A stretch of 64,000 bases of DNA from DASRIA01 sp963768885 (GCA_963768885.1 CAVYJN010000014.1:248001-312000), one strand, 5' to 3'. Positions 46,857-54,812 are shown, numbered from the stretch's first letter. Numbers and translations are program-made. Notes: generated by a model from the sequence alone, not told the origin.

Positions 46857-47539
46857 TGGCGACGCGCACGAACAGCTCGCGTCCCTCGGAGGCGATCGAG
46901 AACTACGCAAAGGCGATCTATGCGCTCGAGGAGCGCGGCGACGGCGCCGTCACGACCAACGCGCTCGCTGAGCGCCTGCACGTGACGCCCGCCTCGGCGT
47001 CGAGCATGGTCAAGAAGCTCGACGAGCTGGGGTTCGTCACCCACGTGCCCTACAAGGGCGTGCAACTGACCGAGGACGGGCGCCGGGTGGCGCTCGAGGT
47101 GCTGCGCCACCACCGCCTGCTCGAGCTGTATCTCGCGGAGTCGCTCGGGGTCCCGTGGGACCGCGTGCACGACGAGGCCGAGGTCCTCGAGCACGTCCTC
47201 TCGGAGGAGCTCGAGGCGCTGATCGCCGCCAAGCTCGGCAACCCGACACGCGACCCGCACGGCGATCCGATCCCGAGCGCCGAGCTCGAGATCGAGGAGG
47301 GCGAGACCGAGTGCCTCGCGGAGCTCGAGCCGGGTGCGAAGGGCATCTTCGCGCGCGTCTCGGACTCCGACCCGAGCATGCTGCGCTACCTCGCGGAGCT
47401 CGGCATCACCCCGGGCGAGCGGTTCGAGATCGTGGGGCGCCAGCCGTTCGGGGGCCCGCTGTTCGCGCGTTTCGGCGGACAGGTACAGGCGCTCGGCGGC
47501 GACCTCGCGGCCGCGATGCGCGTCGAGGTCGACCGCTAG
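46856..47539 (+). CDS. DtxR/MntR-family metal-dependent regulator
   Basis: A 227-residue protein: a winged helix-turn-helix (AIENYAKAIYALEERGDGAVTTNALAERLHVTPASASSMVKKL), the metal/dimer domain (LRHHRLLELYLAESLGVPWDRVHDEAEVLEHVLSEELE) and a C-terminal FeoA/SH3-like domain (residues 150-225). As third gene of the oxidase-ZIP operon it probably represses the operon when metal is sufficient. Whether it senses Mn or Fe cannot be told. The ATG overlaps the transporter stop. Confidence 0.9.
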   Translation: MATRTNSSRPSEAIENYAKAIYALEERGDGAVTTNALAERLHVTPASASSMVKKLDELGFVTHVPYKGVQLTEDGRRVALEVLRHHRLLELYLAESLGVPWDRVHDEAEVLEHVLSEELEALIAAKLGNPTRDPHGDPIPSAELEIEEGETECLAELEPGAKGIFARVSDSDPSMLRYLAELGITPGERFEIVGRQPFGGPLFARFGGQVQALGGDLAAAMRVEVDR

Positions 47540-47542
47540 GAG

Positions 47543-48298
47543 CTAGACGCCGCGCGTCAGTCCGCCGTCGACCATCAGGTTGACGCCGTTGACGTAGGAC
47601 GCGCGCTCGGAGCACAGGAAGGCCACCACGTCGGCGAACTCCTCGGGCGTCCCGAGCCGGCCGACCGGGATGTCCGGCTGCGGCATCTCGCGCAGCTCGT
47701 CGAGCGTGGTGTTCGCCATGCTCGCGATCCGGTCGGTGGCGATGCGCCCCGGCGCGACGCTGTTGAGGAGCACTCCGTCGCGCGCGAGCTCGCGCGAGAG
47801 CGTCTTGAACGCACCCACCGCCGCGAGCCGGTGGCTGTTCGAGAGCATCAGGCCGGGGATCGGCTCCTTCGTCGCCGTCGAGGTGACGTTGACGATCCGG
47901 CCCCACCCCCGGTCGCGCATCCCGGGCGTGACGGCCTCGATCAACGTCATCGGCGCCAGCACGAGGCTGCGGTAGGCACGCTCCCATTCCGAGCGGCCGA
48001 GCGAGAGCGGATCGCCCAAAGGCGGGCCGCCGGTGTTCGCGACGAGGATGTCGACGGGCCCCAGCGCCCGGGCGACGTGCTCGACCAGGGCGGGAAGTTC
48101 CTCGATCGCCCCGGTATCGGCCGCGATCCCGATCGCGCCGCCGCCCACCTCGGCGGCCGCGCCCTCGATGCGCTCCTGCGAGCGGCTCGACATCGCGACC
48201 CTCGCTCCCTCGCGCACGAGCGCCGTCGCGACCGCGCGCCCGATCCCCTTGCTCGCGCCCATCACGAGCGCGACCCTGCCTTCGATGCCGAGGTTCAA
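47543..48298 (-). CDS. SDR-family oxidoreductase lacking the canonical Tyr
   Basis: A 251-residue short-chain dehydrogenase-like protein: nucleotide motif GASKGIGRA near residue 15, NTGG near 90 and NVTSTATKEP near 140 (Ser site). At the YxxxK place the sequence is SNSHRLAAVGAFKTLS: the Lys region is kept, but Tyr is not. Atypical SDRs with SNALR at this place are a known side branch annotated as 3-oxoacyl-ACP-reductase-like. The TTG start at 48298 overlaps the cupin stop as TTGA. Convergent with the regulator gene. Confidence 0.8.
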   Translation of the reverse strand: MNLGIEGRVALVMGASKGIGRAVATALVREGARVAMSSRSQERIEGAAAEVGGGAIGIAADTGAIEELPALVEHVARALGPVDILVANTGGPPLGDPLSLGRSEWERAYRSLVLAPMTLIEAVTPGMRDRGWGRIVNVTSTATKEPIPGLMLSNSHRLAAVGAFKTLSRELARDGVLLNSVAPGRIATDRIASMANTTLDELREMPQPDIPVGRLGTPEEFADVVAFLCSERASYVNGVNLMVDGGLTRGV

Positions 48299-48678
48299 GC
48301 GTCGGCGGGCTGCGGGTTGGTGAAGTCCTGCACCTCGTAGGCCTTGCCGGGCACCGCACCGAGCGCGAGCACGCGCGCGCCCTCGGCACCGGTCGTCCAC
48401 TTGCGCTTCTCGCCCGGGCCGACGCGGGCCCACATCCCGGGGCGCATCTCGTGGTCCTCGCCGCCCGCGGTGAGCGTGGCGGCTCCCTCGAGCACGGTGT
48501 AGACCTCCTCCTGCCCGTCGTGCGAGTGGTCGTGCTCGGGATACCGGTCGGCGTCCGGCGGCATGTCGAAGACCTGGATCCCGAACGACTCCACCCCCAG
48601 ACCGTGCCTCACGAGGCGCATGGCGCCGCCGAAGGCGGTGTCGAAGTCCTCGAGGCGCTTCACGGTGACGTCAGCCAT
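48295..48678 (-). CDS. Cupin-domain protein
   Basis: A 127-residue single-domain cupin: the first metal motif is PEHDHSHDGQEEVYTVLEG (two His and Glu), the second part is MRPGMWARVGPGEKRKW. Such small cupins act as metal-dependent enzymes or binding proteins. TAGGGT lies 8 nt before the ATG, so it is likely leaderless. It is coupled to the SDR gene by a 4-nt overlap, suggesting a shared small-molecule step. Confidence 0.82.
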   Translation of the reverse strand: MADVTVKRLEDFDTAFGGAMRLVRHGLGVESFGIQVFDMPPDADRYPEHDHSHDGQEEVYTVLEGAATLTAGGEDHEMRPGMWARVGPGEKRKWTTGAEGARVLALGAVPGKAYEVQDFTNPQPADA

Positions 48679-48720
48679 GCCGCCGTACCCTACCGCCGCG
48701 GGCGAGCCGGGGCCTGCCTC

Positions 48721-48726
48721 TACAAT
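48721..48726 (+). promoter_or_regulatory. TACAAT box upstream of tRNA-Asp
   Basis: TACAAT stands 32 bp before the mature tRNA-Asp, giving a short 5' leader. It matches the boxes before the Glu and Ala tRNAs. Confidence 0.4.
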
Positions 48727-48758
48727 GGCGAAGGCCCGGCGCGCCGGGTCGTCTTCTC

Positions 48759-48832
<74 letters not shown>

Positions 48833-48834
48833 CC

Positions 48835-49281
48835 TCACTTCTTCTGCGAAGCACGGAACTCGTCGTGCGGTGGGACATCCTCGCCGACGACATACAGGAA
48901 GTAGTAGGCGCCGAAGTCGCCGAGGAACTTGAACCGCTTGCGCAGCTCCTTGGACGTGGACTCGAAGTCGCCGAGCGACTTCAGCCACTTCCCGAAGGTC
49001 CCGTGCTCGTCGGCCAGTTCGACCATCGTGGCCGCGTTGTCGACCGTCGCCTCGATCTTGCGGCGGTTGCGGATGATCCGTTTGTCGGCGGCGAGGTCGT
49101 CGATCTCCTCCGGGTTCAGGCCTCCGACGATCTCCGCGTCGAAACCGGAGAACGCCTCCTGGAAGCCCGGCCACTTCGACTCGACCACCTGCCAGCTCAT
49201 GCCCGACTGGAAGACGGCCTTCGTCATCACCTCGAGGTAGTCGCCGGTCCGCCGGGGCTTGATCTGCTTCGGGGCTTCGAT
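48835..49281 (-). CDS. DNA-3-methyladenine glycosylase I-like protein (Tag family), start uncertain
   Basis: Removes alkylated adenine from DNA. The core FQSGMSWQVVESKWPGFQEAF, RNRRKIEATVDNA and KRFKFLGDFGAYYFLYVVGE is the Tag-type helix-hairpin-helix protein, but the C-terminal zinc-snap Cys/His residues of E. coli Tag are missing. Sequence with the family look (IEAPKQIKPRRTGDYLEV) extends upstream of the first ATG (49230) to an ATC at 49281, which has GGGAGGAG 4-5 bases before it, while no ATG/GTG/TTG exists there. Either a rare ATC start or a base error. A conservative start is ATG 49230 (131 residues). Confidence 0.75.
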   Translation of the reverse strand: MEAPKQIKPRRTGDYLEVMTKAVFQSGMSWQVVESKWPGFQEAFSGFDAEIVGGLNPEEIDDLAADKRIIRNRRKIEATVDNAATMVELADEHGTFGKWLKSLGDFESTSKELRKRFKFLGDFGAYYFLYVVGEDVPPHDEFRASQKK

Positions 49282-49331
49282 CGGGCTCCTCCCTTCTCTC
49301 GTTTCGGCGCTGCAACCGTTATCTTGGCGCC

Positions 49332-49673
49332 ATGAGCGATCTCGCGTCAGAGCACTGCAAGGCCTGCGAGAAGGGCACGCCGCCCGTCTCCGACGCGGAG
49401 GCCGCCGACCTGGGCGCGAGCGTGCCCGGCTGGCAGCGCGACGGCAACCGCAAGCTGCGCCGCGAGTTCGCGTTTCCGAACTTCCGCGACGCGTTCGGCT
49501 TCGTGGCGCGCGCCGCGCTCGTCGCGGAGGCCGAGGGCCACCATCCGGACATCGAGCTCGGCTGGGGCCGCGCCGTGTTCGAGCTCACGACGCATGCCGC
49601 TTCCGGGCTGACGCGCAACGACTTCGTGATGGCCGCCAAGATCGACCGGCTCTCGAGCGAGGGATCGGCCTGA
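49332..49673 (+). CDS. Pterin-4a-carbinolamine dehydratase
   Basis: A 113-residue protein of the PCD/DCoH family, which dehydrates 4a-hydroxytetrahydrobiopterin. Motifs: VPGWQRDGNRKLRREFAFPNFRDAFGFVARAALVAE, then EGHHPDIELGW (the two catalytic His) and LTTHAASGLTRNDFVMAAKID. Its first 15 residues contain three Cys/His (SEHCKACEKG), an extension seen in a subgroup. TTATCT lies 7 nt before the ATG: predicted leaderless. No pterin-dependent hydroxylase is nearby. Confidence 0.9.
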   Translation: MSDLASEHCKACEKGTPPVSDAEAADLGASVPGWQRDGNRKLRREFAFPNFRDAFGFVARAALVAEAEGHHPDIELGWGRAVFELTTHAASGLTRNDFVMAAKIDRLSSEGSA

Positions 49674-49687
49674 GCCTCGAGGCCGAG

Positions 49688-49972
49688 ATGCTCGCCCACA
49701 TCAAGGTGGGGATCGAGCACCACAACGCGAGCTGCCCGATGCCCGCGCGCGCGATCCTGCTGAACGCCGGCAACTTCGAGCTGTTCGGCTGGGACGAGGT
49801 CTTCGGCCTGCCCGTCGAGCCGCGCGACGACATCCCGCCCAAGCGCTTTCGCGTCGACTGCCCCGGTTCCGCGTACGGGATCGAGGAGGAGATCGCGGAG
49901 GCGATCGGTGAGCCGCTCGGCGAGCCGGTCCCGGTCGGCCCCGGCCGGCCCGACGAAGAGCGGACCTTCTAA
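49688..49972 (+). CDS. Conserved small protein of unknown function
   Basis: A 94-residue protein beginning MLAHIKVGIEHHNASCPMPARAILLNAGNFELFGWDEVFGLPV and ending in an acidic tail. An in-frame CTG overlapping the previous stop (49670) would add six residues. No family is recognised. It follows the pterin dehydratase by 14 bp and is convergent (4-nt overlap) with the metallo-beta-lactamase-fold gene. Confidence 0.55.
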   Translation: MLAHIKVGIEHHNASCPMPARAILLNAGNFELFGWDEVFGLPVEPRDDIPPKRFRVDCPGSAYGIEEEIAEAIGEPLGEPVPVGPGRPDEERTF

Positions 49973-50772
49973 AGACGTTCGACCCCGCTGGGCAGGCGGC
50001 CCTCCCCTTCGAGCTTCTCGAGGTGGGCCTCGAGCGTCAGCGCGGCGGGCATGCGCAGCGCCGCAGGCGCGTCGTCCCACACGTCGTCGAGCAGGTCGTC
50101 GCGCGTGCGCAGGCCGCGGGCGAGGGCGTCGACCAGCCGCCGCTCGCGATCGAGGCGATGGGAGAGATACTCGTCGAGCTTCGCGTTCGCGTCCCACACG
50201 ACCGGGCCGTGTCCGGGACACAGCACCGAGAGGCCGAGCGCGCGCAGCCGGCGAAGCGATTCGAGATAGGCCGACAGCGACCCGCCGCCCGGAGGGATGA
50301 AGACGCTTCCCTCGCCCAGCACCGTGTCGCCGCAGAACGCCACGTCCCCCCGCGCCAGCGTGACGTGGTCGGATGAGTGGCCCGGCGTCCCGACCACCCG
50401 GAACGGGCCGCACTCGTCCCCGTCACGCAGCGTCACATCCGGCTCGAGCCCGGCGAGCGACGGCTCCTGGAAGGGGCCGCCGACCGCGCCGCGGCCCGCG
50501 GCGACCGAGGCGCCGAAGCGCTCGCGCAGAAGCGGCACCGACTCGGAATGGTCGAGATGTGCGTGCGTCAGCACGATGCCGGCGAGGCCGCCGCGCTCCT
50601 CGGCCACGGCGATCACCCGCTCGAGGTGACCGGGGTCCGCGGGGCCGGGATCGACCAGCCACGCCGGCGACTCGACCAGCCAGGTGTTGGTCCCCGAGAG
50701 CGTGAGCGGCCCCGCGTTGGAGGCACGCACGAGGGTCACGCCCTCGGGCACTCGCTCTGTGATCGCGTCCAC
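49969..50772 (-). CDS. Metallo-beta-lactamase-fold hydrolase (LACTB2-like)
   Basis: A 267-residue protein with the MBL zinc motifs THAHLDH near 83, PGHSSDH near 150, FCGDTV near 165 and CPGHGP near 215, then a C-terminal winged-helix-like domain (DALARGLRTRDDLLDDVWDD) as in LACTB2 and thioesterase-like members. GTG at 50772 has GATACT 7 bases before it, a leaderless signature. Divergent from a second MBL gene 34 bp away. Substrate unknown. Confidence 0.85.
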   Translation of the reverse strand: MDAITERVPEGVTLVRASNAGPLTLSGTNTWLVESPAWLVDPGPADPGHLERVIAVAEERGGLAGIVLTHAHLDHSESVPLLRERFGASVAAGRGAVGGPFQEPSLAGLEPDVTLRDGDECGPFRVVGTPGHSSDHVTLARGDVAFCGDTVLGEGSVFIPPGGGSLSAYLESLRRLRALGLSVLCPGHGPVVWDANAKLDEYLSHRLDRERRLVDALARGLRTRDDLLDDVWDDAPAALRMPAALTLEAHLEKLEGEGRLPSGVERL

Positions 50773-50779
50773 GCCGCGC

Positions 50780-50799
50780 AGTATCGGTGAAAGGTACGC
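50780..50799. promoter_or_regulatory. Divergent leaderless promoter pair
   Basis: On minus, GATACT (50785-50780) ends 7 nt before GTG 50772. On plus, TACGCT (50794-50799) ends 7 nt before ATG 50807. The two start codons are only 34 bp apart, so the -35 regions overlap the opposite genes and the promoters may compete. Confidence 0.45.
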
Positions 50800-50806
50800 T
50801 CGCGAT

Positions 50807-51835
50807 ATGAGCGAGGGGAAACGCCGCCGCGAGCTCGGACGGGCCGATCGTGTGATGCCGGGCATCTGGAGGCTGCGGCTGCCGCTGCCGTGGCCGGGCG
50901 TCCCGCACGTGAACGCGTGGGCGCTGAGCGCCGGGGACGGCATCGTCCTCGTCGACACCGGCATCCACGAAGAGGGGGCGCTGGCCGAGCTGGAGCGCAC
51001 CCTCGCCCAGATCGATCGAAGCCTGGCGGACGTGAAGCTGCTCGTCTGCACGCACGCGCACTCCGATCATTACGGGCTCGCGGCCCCGATCGTGGAGCGC
51101 GCGGGCTGCGAGCTGTGGATGCATCCGCGCCACCAGCACATGACGCGCGCGATGGCGGACCCGGAGCGCTCGCTGGCGCAGCGCGTGGAGGTCGCGCGCC
51201 AGAGCGGCGTGCCGCTCGAGCCGCTGCGACGCTGGGCCGAGGAGCGGCGCCGTGACCTGAAGCCGAGCATCGCCGAGGTGATCGAGCCCCACCGCGAGCT
51301 CCTCCCCGGGGTCGTGGTCGAGACCGACCACGGCGCGTGGACCGTGCACTACACCCCCGGCCACGCCCCCTCGCACGTCGTCCTGTACCAGCCCGAGCAC
51401 CGCCTGCTGCTGAGCGGCGACCACCTGCTGGGGCGCGTCTCCGTCTACTTCGACTACGGCTGGACACCCGATCCCGTCGGCGAGTTCCTGGACGGCCTCG
51501 ACACGATCGAGGCGCTCGACGTGCGGCTCTGCCTACCCGGCCACGGGCGCCCGTTCGGGGACATACCGGCGCACATCGAGGCCAACCGGGCCGAGATCCA
51601 CGAACGGCTTGACGCGATCGCCGAGGCGGCCGCGGACGGCGAGCCGACCGCCTACGACCTGGTCCGCCGGGTGTTCGGCGAGGTCGACGGGATGATGATG
51701 AGCTGGGCGCTGACCATCATGCTCTGCTTCCTCACCCACCTCGAGCGGGCGGGGCGGGTCGAGCGGGTCAGCTCGCCTGATGGGCGGGAGCCGGAGCGCT
51801 GGCGCTCCCCCGCTCCCACGGCCGTGCTGCCTTGA
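50807..51835 (+). CDS. Metallo-beta-lactamase-fold hydrolase
   Basis: A 342-residue protein, different from its divergent neighbour: MPGIWRLRLPLPWPGVPHVNAWAL at the start, zinc motifs THAHSDHYG near 83 and PGHAPSH near 185, GDHLLG near 205, LPGHGRPF near 245, and a helical C-terminus (about 265-330). This class includes glyoxalase II-like and other hydrolases acting on thioesters or lactones. The last 68 bp overlap the 3' end of metF on the other strand. Substrate unknown. Confidence 0.85.
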   Translation: MSEGKRRRELGRADRVMPGIWRLRLPLPWPGVPHVNAWALSAGDGIVLVDTGIHEEGALAELERTLAQIDRSLADVKLLVCTHAHSDHYGLAAPIVERAGCELWMHPRHQHMTRAMADPERSLAQRVEVARQSGVPLEPLRRWAEERRRDLKPSIAEVIEPHRELLPGVVVETDHGAWTVHYTPGHAPSHVVLYQPEHRLLLSGDHLLGRVSVYFDYGWTPDPVGEFLDGLDTIEALDVRLCLPGHGRPFGDIPAHIEANRAEIHERLDAIAEAAADGEPTAYDLVRRVFGEVDGMMMSWALTIMLCFLTHLERAGRVERVSSPDGREPERWRSPAPTAVLP

Positions 51836-52694
51836 GCGCCGAGAGGATCGCGCGCGTCGCCGGAGACCGGTTGAGCGTGTAGAAGTGGATGCCCGGCGCG
51901 CCCCGGGCGAGCAGGTCCGCGCACTGGAGGGTCGCGTAGGCCACGCCGAGCTCGGCCACCGCCTCGTCGCCTTCCTTGCTGCGCGCCTCGAGCTGCTCGT
52001 AGAGGGCGGGCGGGATCGTCGCGCCGCACATGCTCGTGAACCGCTTGATCTGCTCGAAGTTGTTGATCGGCATGATGCCCGCGATGATCGGCACGTCGAT
52101 GCCGCTCGCGCGGGCGCGCTCGACGAAGTCGAAGTAGTCGTCGTTGTCGAAGAACAGCTGCGTGATCAGGAAGCTGGTGCCGGCGCCCACCTTGAAGTGG
52201 AGGTTCGCCAGGTCCGTCTCCGCGTCGGGTGCGTCCGGGTGGGTCTCCGGGTAGCACGCCCCGGCGATGCAGAAGTCGTAGGACTCCGCGATCAGCGCGG
52301 CCAGCTCTGACCCGTATGACAGCCCGCCCGGCACGGGCTTGAACTCGGTCTCGCCCTTCGGCGGGTCGCCCCGCAGCGCGATGATGTTCTCGATGCCCGC
52401 GTCGCGCATCTCGTCGAGGACCTCGTGCAGCTCCTCGCGGGTGTGGCCCACGCAGGTGAAGTGGGCCATCGCCTCGATGCCCAGCTCGTTCTTGATCCGC
52501 TTGACGATGTCGACCGTGAGCGCGCGGGTGCCGCCGCCGGCTCCGTAGGTCACCGAGACATAGGTCGGATCGAGGTCACGTAGGGTCTCGACCGTCCTGA
52601 ACAGGTTCTCCTCGCCCTCCGGGGTCTTGGGCGGGAAGAACTCGAATGAGAAGCTCGGCTCCTGTCTCGATCTGAGGATCTCGTCGATGCGCAC
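51768..52694 (-). CDS. metF: 5,10-methylenetetrahydrofolate reductase
   Basis: FAD enzyme that makes 5-methyl-THF for methionine synthesis. The 308-residue protein starts MRIDEILRSRQEPSFSFEFFPPKT (the conserved Glu in FEFFPP), then VSVTYGAGG, HFTCVGHTREE, NIIALRGDPP, TQLFFDNDDYFDF and PGIHFYTLNRS. GTG at 52694 is preferred because the family start is reached directly. TACCAT lies 10 nt upstream. The 253-bp upstream gap holds no recognised methionine riboswitch. Confidence 0.95.
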   Translation of the reverse strand: MRIDEILRSRQEPSFSFEFFPPKTPEGEENLFRTVETLRDLDPTYVSVTYGAGGGTRALTVDIVKRIKNELGIEAMAHFTCVGHTREELHEVLDEMRDAGIENIIALRGDPPKGETEFKPVPGGLSYGSELAALIAESYDFCIAGACYPETHPDAPDAETDLANLHFKVGAGTSFLITQLFFDNDDYFDFVERARASGIDVPIIAGIMPINNFEQIKRFTSMCGATIPPALYEQLEARSKEGDEAVAELGVAYATLQCADLLARGAPGIHFYTLNRSPATRAILSALKAARPWERGSASAPAPAHQAS

Positions 52695-52879
52695 GTTGCG
52701 GGAAATGGTAGAGGGGCGGGCGGGTTGGACGATTGTCCGAGGTTTGGGCCGCCGCTCTTGGCCCAGAGGCTCTCCGCGACGACAAAGCGGGGGACGGAAA
52801 CGGAGTTCCGGTCCTCGCCCGGATTGGAACGAGGAACTTCTCGAGAGGCTCGCACCTCTCAGAGGAGCGGCACGGACGC

Positions 52880-52919
52880 AAGGCGGGGTCGGCCCATTCA
52901 GCCGGCCCCGTCGCCTTTT
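52880..52919 (+). terminator. Strong GC hairpin followed by TTTT
   Basis: GGCGGGGTCGGC, a short loop and GCCGGCCCCGTCGCC followed by TTTT on plus, in the gap between metF and the next minus gene. On minus it lies 29 bp after the acidic protein's stop and may end that transcript. On plus no gene precedes it, so a small RNA could end here. Confidence 0.5.
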
Positions 52920-52947
52920 CGGGGCCGCGCTCAAGTCGAAGTCGGGT

Positions 52948-53481
52948 CTAGTCGAAGTCGAAGTCCTTCGGCGGGCGCTGCTCGAACCAGAGCCGATCGT
53001 GCTCCGGGGTCTCCTCGAGGAACTCCGGGGTCTCCTCGAGCACGTCCTCCGCGGCCGGCTCGGCCGGCTCCTCGGACCACGAATCGCTGCGGTGCTCGCC
53101 GGTGTCCTGCTCGCGGGCGACCCGCTGGTCGCGGACCGTGAGCCCGGGGTCGAGGGCCTCCTCGGCGGGCACCTCGTCGGGCTCGAAGATCTCGTCCACG
53201 GTGGGCTCGGAACGGCTGAGGTCCGCGGGCTCCCACGCCCCCTCCCGGGGCTGGCCGTTCGGCGCCGGCTCCGCGGCCGGCAGGTCGTGCTCCACGAAGG
53301 ACTCGCCTTCGCCGGCGGGCTCCGGCTGCTGCGGTTCCCGGGGCGCCTCGGGCTCCGGCGGCGCGGAGCGCGCGCCCTTGCCGAAGGCCTGGCTCTCCTT
53401 CTCCTTGATCTCGTCGTCGGAGGCGCCGAGCCGCTTCTTCAGCTCGAGGTGCTCGCGGATGGCGTCATCGAGGGTGCCCAT
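52948..53481 (-). CDS. Acidic, Pro/Glu-rich protein of unknown function
   Basis: A 177-residue protein. The first 40 residues (MGTLDDAIREHLELKKRLGASDDEIKEKESQAFG) form a charged helical module common at the N-terminus of actinobacterial low-complexity proteins. The rest is Pro/Glu/Ala-rich and likely unfolded, ending in RLWFEQRPPKDFDFD. No enzymatic motif. Function unknown. Confidence 0.65.
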   Translation of the reverse strand: MGTLDDAIREHLELKKRLGASDDEIKEKESQAFGKGARSAPPEPEAPREPQQPEPAGEGESFVEHDLPAAEPAPNGQPREGAWEPADLSRSEPTVDEIFEPDEVPAEEALDPGLTVRDQRVAREQDTGEHRSDSWSEEPAEPAAEDVLEETPEFLEETPEHDRLWFEQRPPKDFDFD

Positions 53482-53596
53482 CGCTCGGCGTAGCCTTGCA
53501 AATGTCGGCCCGGCTTGCAGGCAGGGTGGCGCGGGCTCCGGGAGCCCGATCGGGAGCGGCCCCGGCAGTGGGTTCGGGAGCGAGCGCGGCCGAATC

Positions 53597-53602
53597 TATA
53601 AT
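53597..53602 (+). promoter_or_regulatory. tRNA-Ala -10 box (TATAAT)
   Basis: A perfect TATAAT ends 11 bp before the mature tRNA-Ala. Confidence 0.6.
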
Positions 53603-53613
53603 CGGACCCTCAC

Positions 53614-53690
<77 letters not shown>

Positions 53691-53692
53691 GC

Positions 53693-54133
53693 TTATTGCG
53701 TTGGCGGAGTTCCGTCGGAATTGCCGATCTCACCAACGAGGTTGAGGTCGGCAAGTGCGTGATCCCGGTCCATGTACTGAACTACCCTCGTAACTTTGCC
53801 GTCGCGTACATGGAACAGGGTCGCGCCCTTCGTCCAGATCTGTCCCACTTCAAGTCCGCTTGCCTTTCCACGAGCGCTGAAATGGAAGGGTACGAGGACC
53901 CGCTCATCGTCGAGTTCACGGTAGTCGTCCGCCTCGACCCGCCACTCATCCCAGGCCCCCAGCCAGTCGCGAAAGGAATCAGCCATGCCAGCCAAACCCA
54001 CCGAGGTGCCGGCTCCGGGCCCGTCGGCCGTCACGTACTCGATCTCGGGGTGAGCCCACTCGGTCCTTTCCCAGTCGCTGCGTTCCCAGGCAGCGTAGAT
54101 AGCGCGCACGAGATCCAAGTTCGCCGAGGGCAT
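53693..54133 (-). CDS. NTF2/SnoaL-like protein in tRNA-Ala mini-island
   Basis: A 146-residue one-domain protein: DLVRAIYAAWERSDWERTEWAHPEIEYVTADGPGAGTSVG, DEWRVEADDYRELDDERVLVPFHFSARGKASG and ATLFHVRDGKVTRVVQYMDRDHALADL, the classic SnoaL-like layout. The stop lies 6 bp from the end of tRNA-Ala. GATACT stands 6 nt before the ATG, so even this probable import uses a leaderless-type promoter. Function unknown. Confidence 0.8.
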   Translation of the reverse strand: MPSANLDLVRAIYAAWERSDWERTEWAHPEIEYVTADGPGAGTSVGLAGMADSFRDWLGAWDEWRVEADDYRELDDERVLVPFHFSARGKASGLEVGQIWTKGATLFHVRDGKVTRVVQYMDRDHALADLNLVGEIGNSDGTPPTQ

Positions 54134-54237
54134 GAACCAAGTATCTTCGAATCACAGCGCCCGAGTCCTCGTGGACTCAACCGTGGTCTCAAACTGAGCG
54201 AAACTCAGAGAACGCAGCAGCGCGGAGTGCCAGCACC

Positions 54238-54723
54238 TCAGCTCAGCGCTTTCTTCACGAGCGCGCGTATCTTTTTCTCTTCGGCGGCCGTCAGCTGCTT
54301 CAGCGCGAAGGAGGTCGGCCACATGGCGCCTTCGTCGAGGTTTGCCTTGTCGCTGAACCCGAACGTCGCGTACCTAGTTTTGAACTTCTGCCCGCTTTGG
54401 AAGAAGCAGACGACCTTGCCGTCCTTGGCGTAGGCGGGCATCCCGTACCAGGTTCTCGGCGAGAGGGCAGGCGCGCTGGCTTTGACGATGGCATGGAGCC
54501 GCTCGGCCATGGCGCGATCCGGTTCCGGCATCTCGGCGATCTTCGCGAGCACGTCGCTTTCCCCGTCCGCCTTGCCCGCGCCGCGGCGCGAGGCCGCCTT
54601 CACCTCCCGGGCGCGCTCCCTCATCGCGGATCGTTCCTCGTCCGTGAATCCCATGGACGCCTTGCCGGTGGTTCGCCTGGCGGGCTGCCGCGTGGCCTTC
54701 TTTGCAGGTTTCCTCTCAGCCAT
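54238..54723 (-). CDS. DUF1801 family protein in tRNA-Ala mini-island
   Basis: A 161-residue protein. A basic Lys/Arg/Ala leader (residues 1-25) precedes the DUF1801 core: MAERLHAIVKASAPALSPRTWYGMPAYAKDGKVVCFFQ and KFKTRYATFGFSDKANLDEGAMWPTSFALKQLT. The fold is that of the YdhG/frataxin-like small proteins; some are described as possible iron carriers, but no function is proven. The start could also be the Met near residue 24 (MGFTDEERS). Confidence 0.8.
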   Translation of the reverse strand: MAERKPAKKATRQPARRTTGKASMGFTDEERSAMRERAREVKAASRRGAGKADGESDVLAKIAEMPEPDRAMAERLHAIVKASAPALSPRTWYGMPAYAKDGKVVCFFQSGQKFKTRYATFGFSDKANLDEGAMWPTSFALKQLTAAEEKKIRALVKKALS

Positions 54724-54812
54724 TTTCGAAGCTCCGTGGTGGAACGAGTCCCAGCCGCCTGACCTCCGGGGAGGGTAACGGCCGAGCAATCTTCGGTCGA
54801 GTGGCAACCCGC

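Noticed and set aside
52725..52920. SAM, cobalamin or c-di-GMP riboswitch before metF
   Set aside because: Core motifs of these classes were looked for by eye on both strands and not found; only generic hairpins are present.
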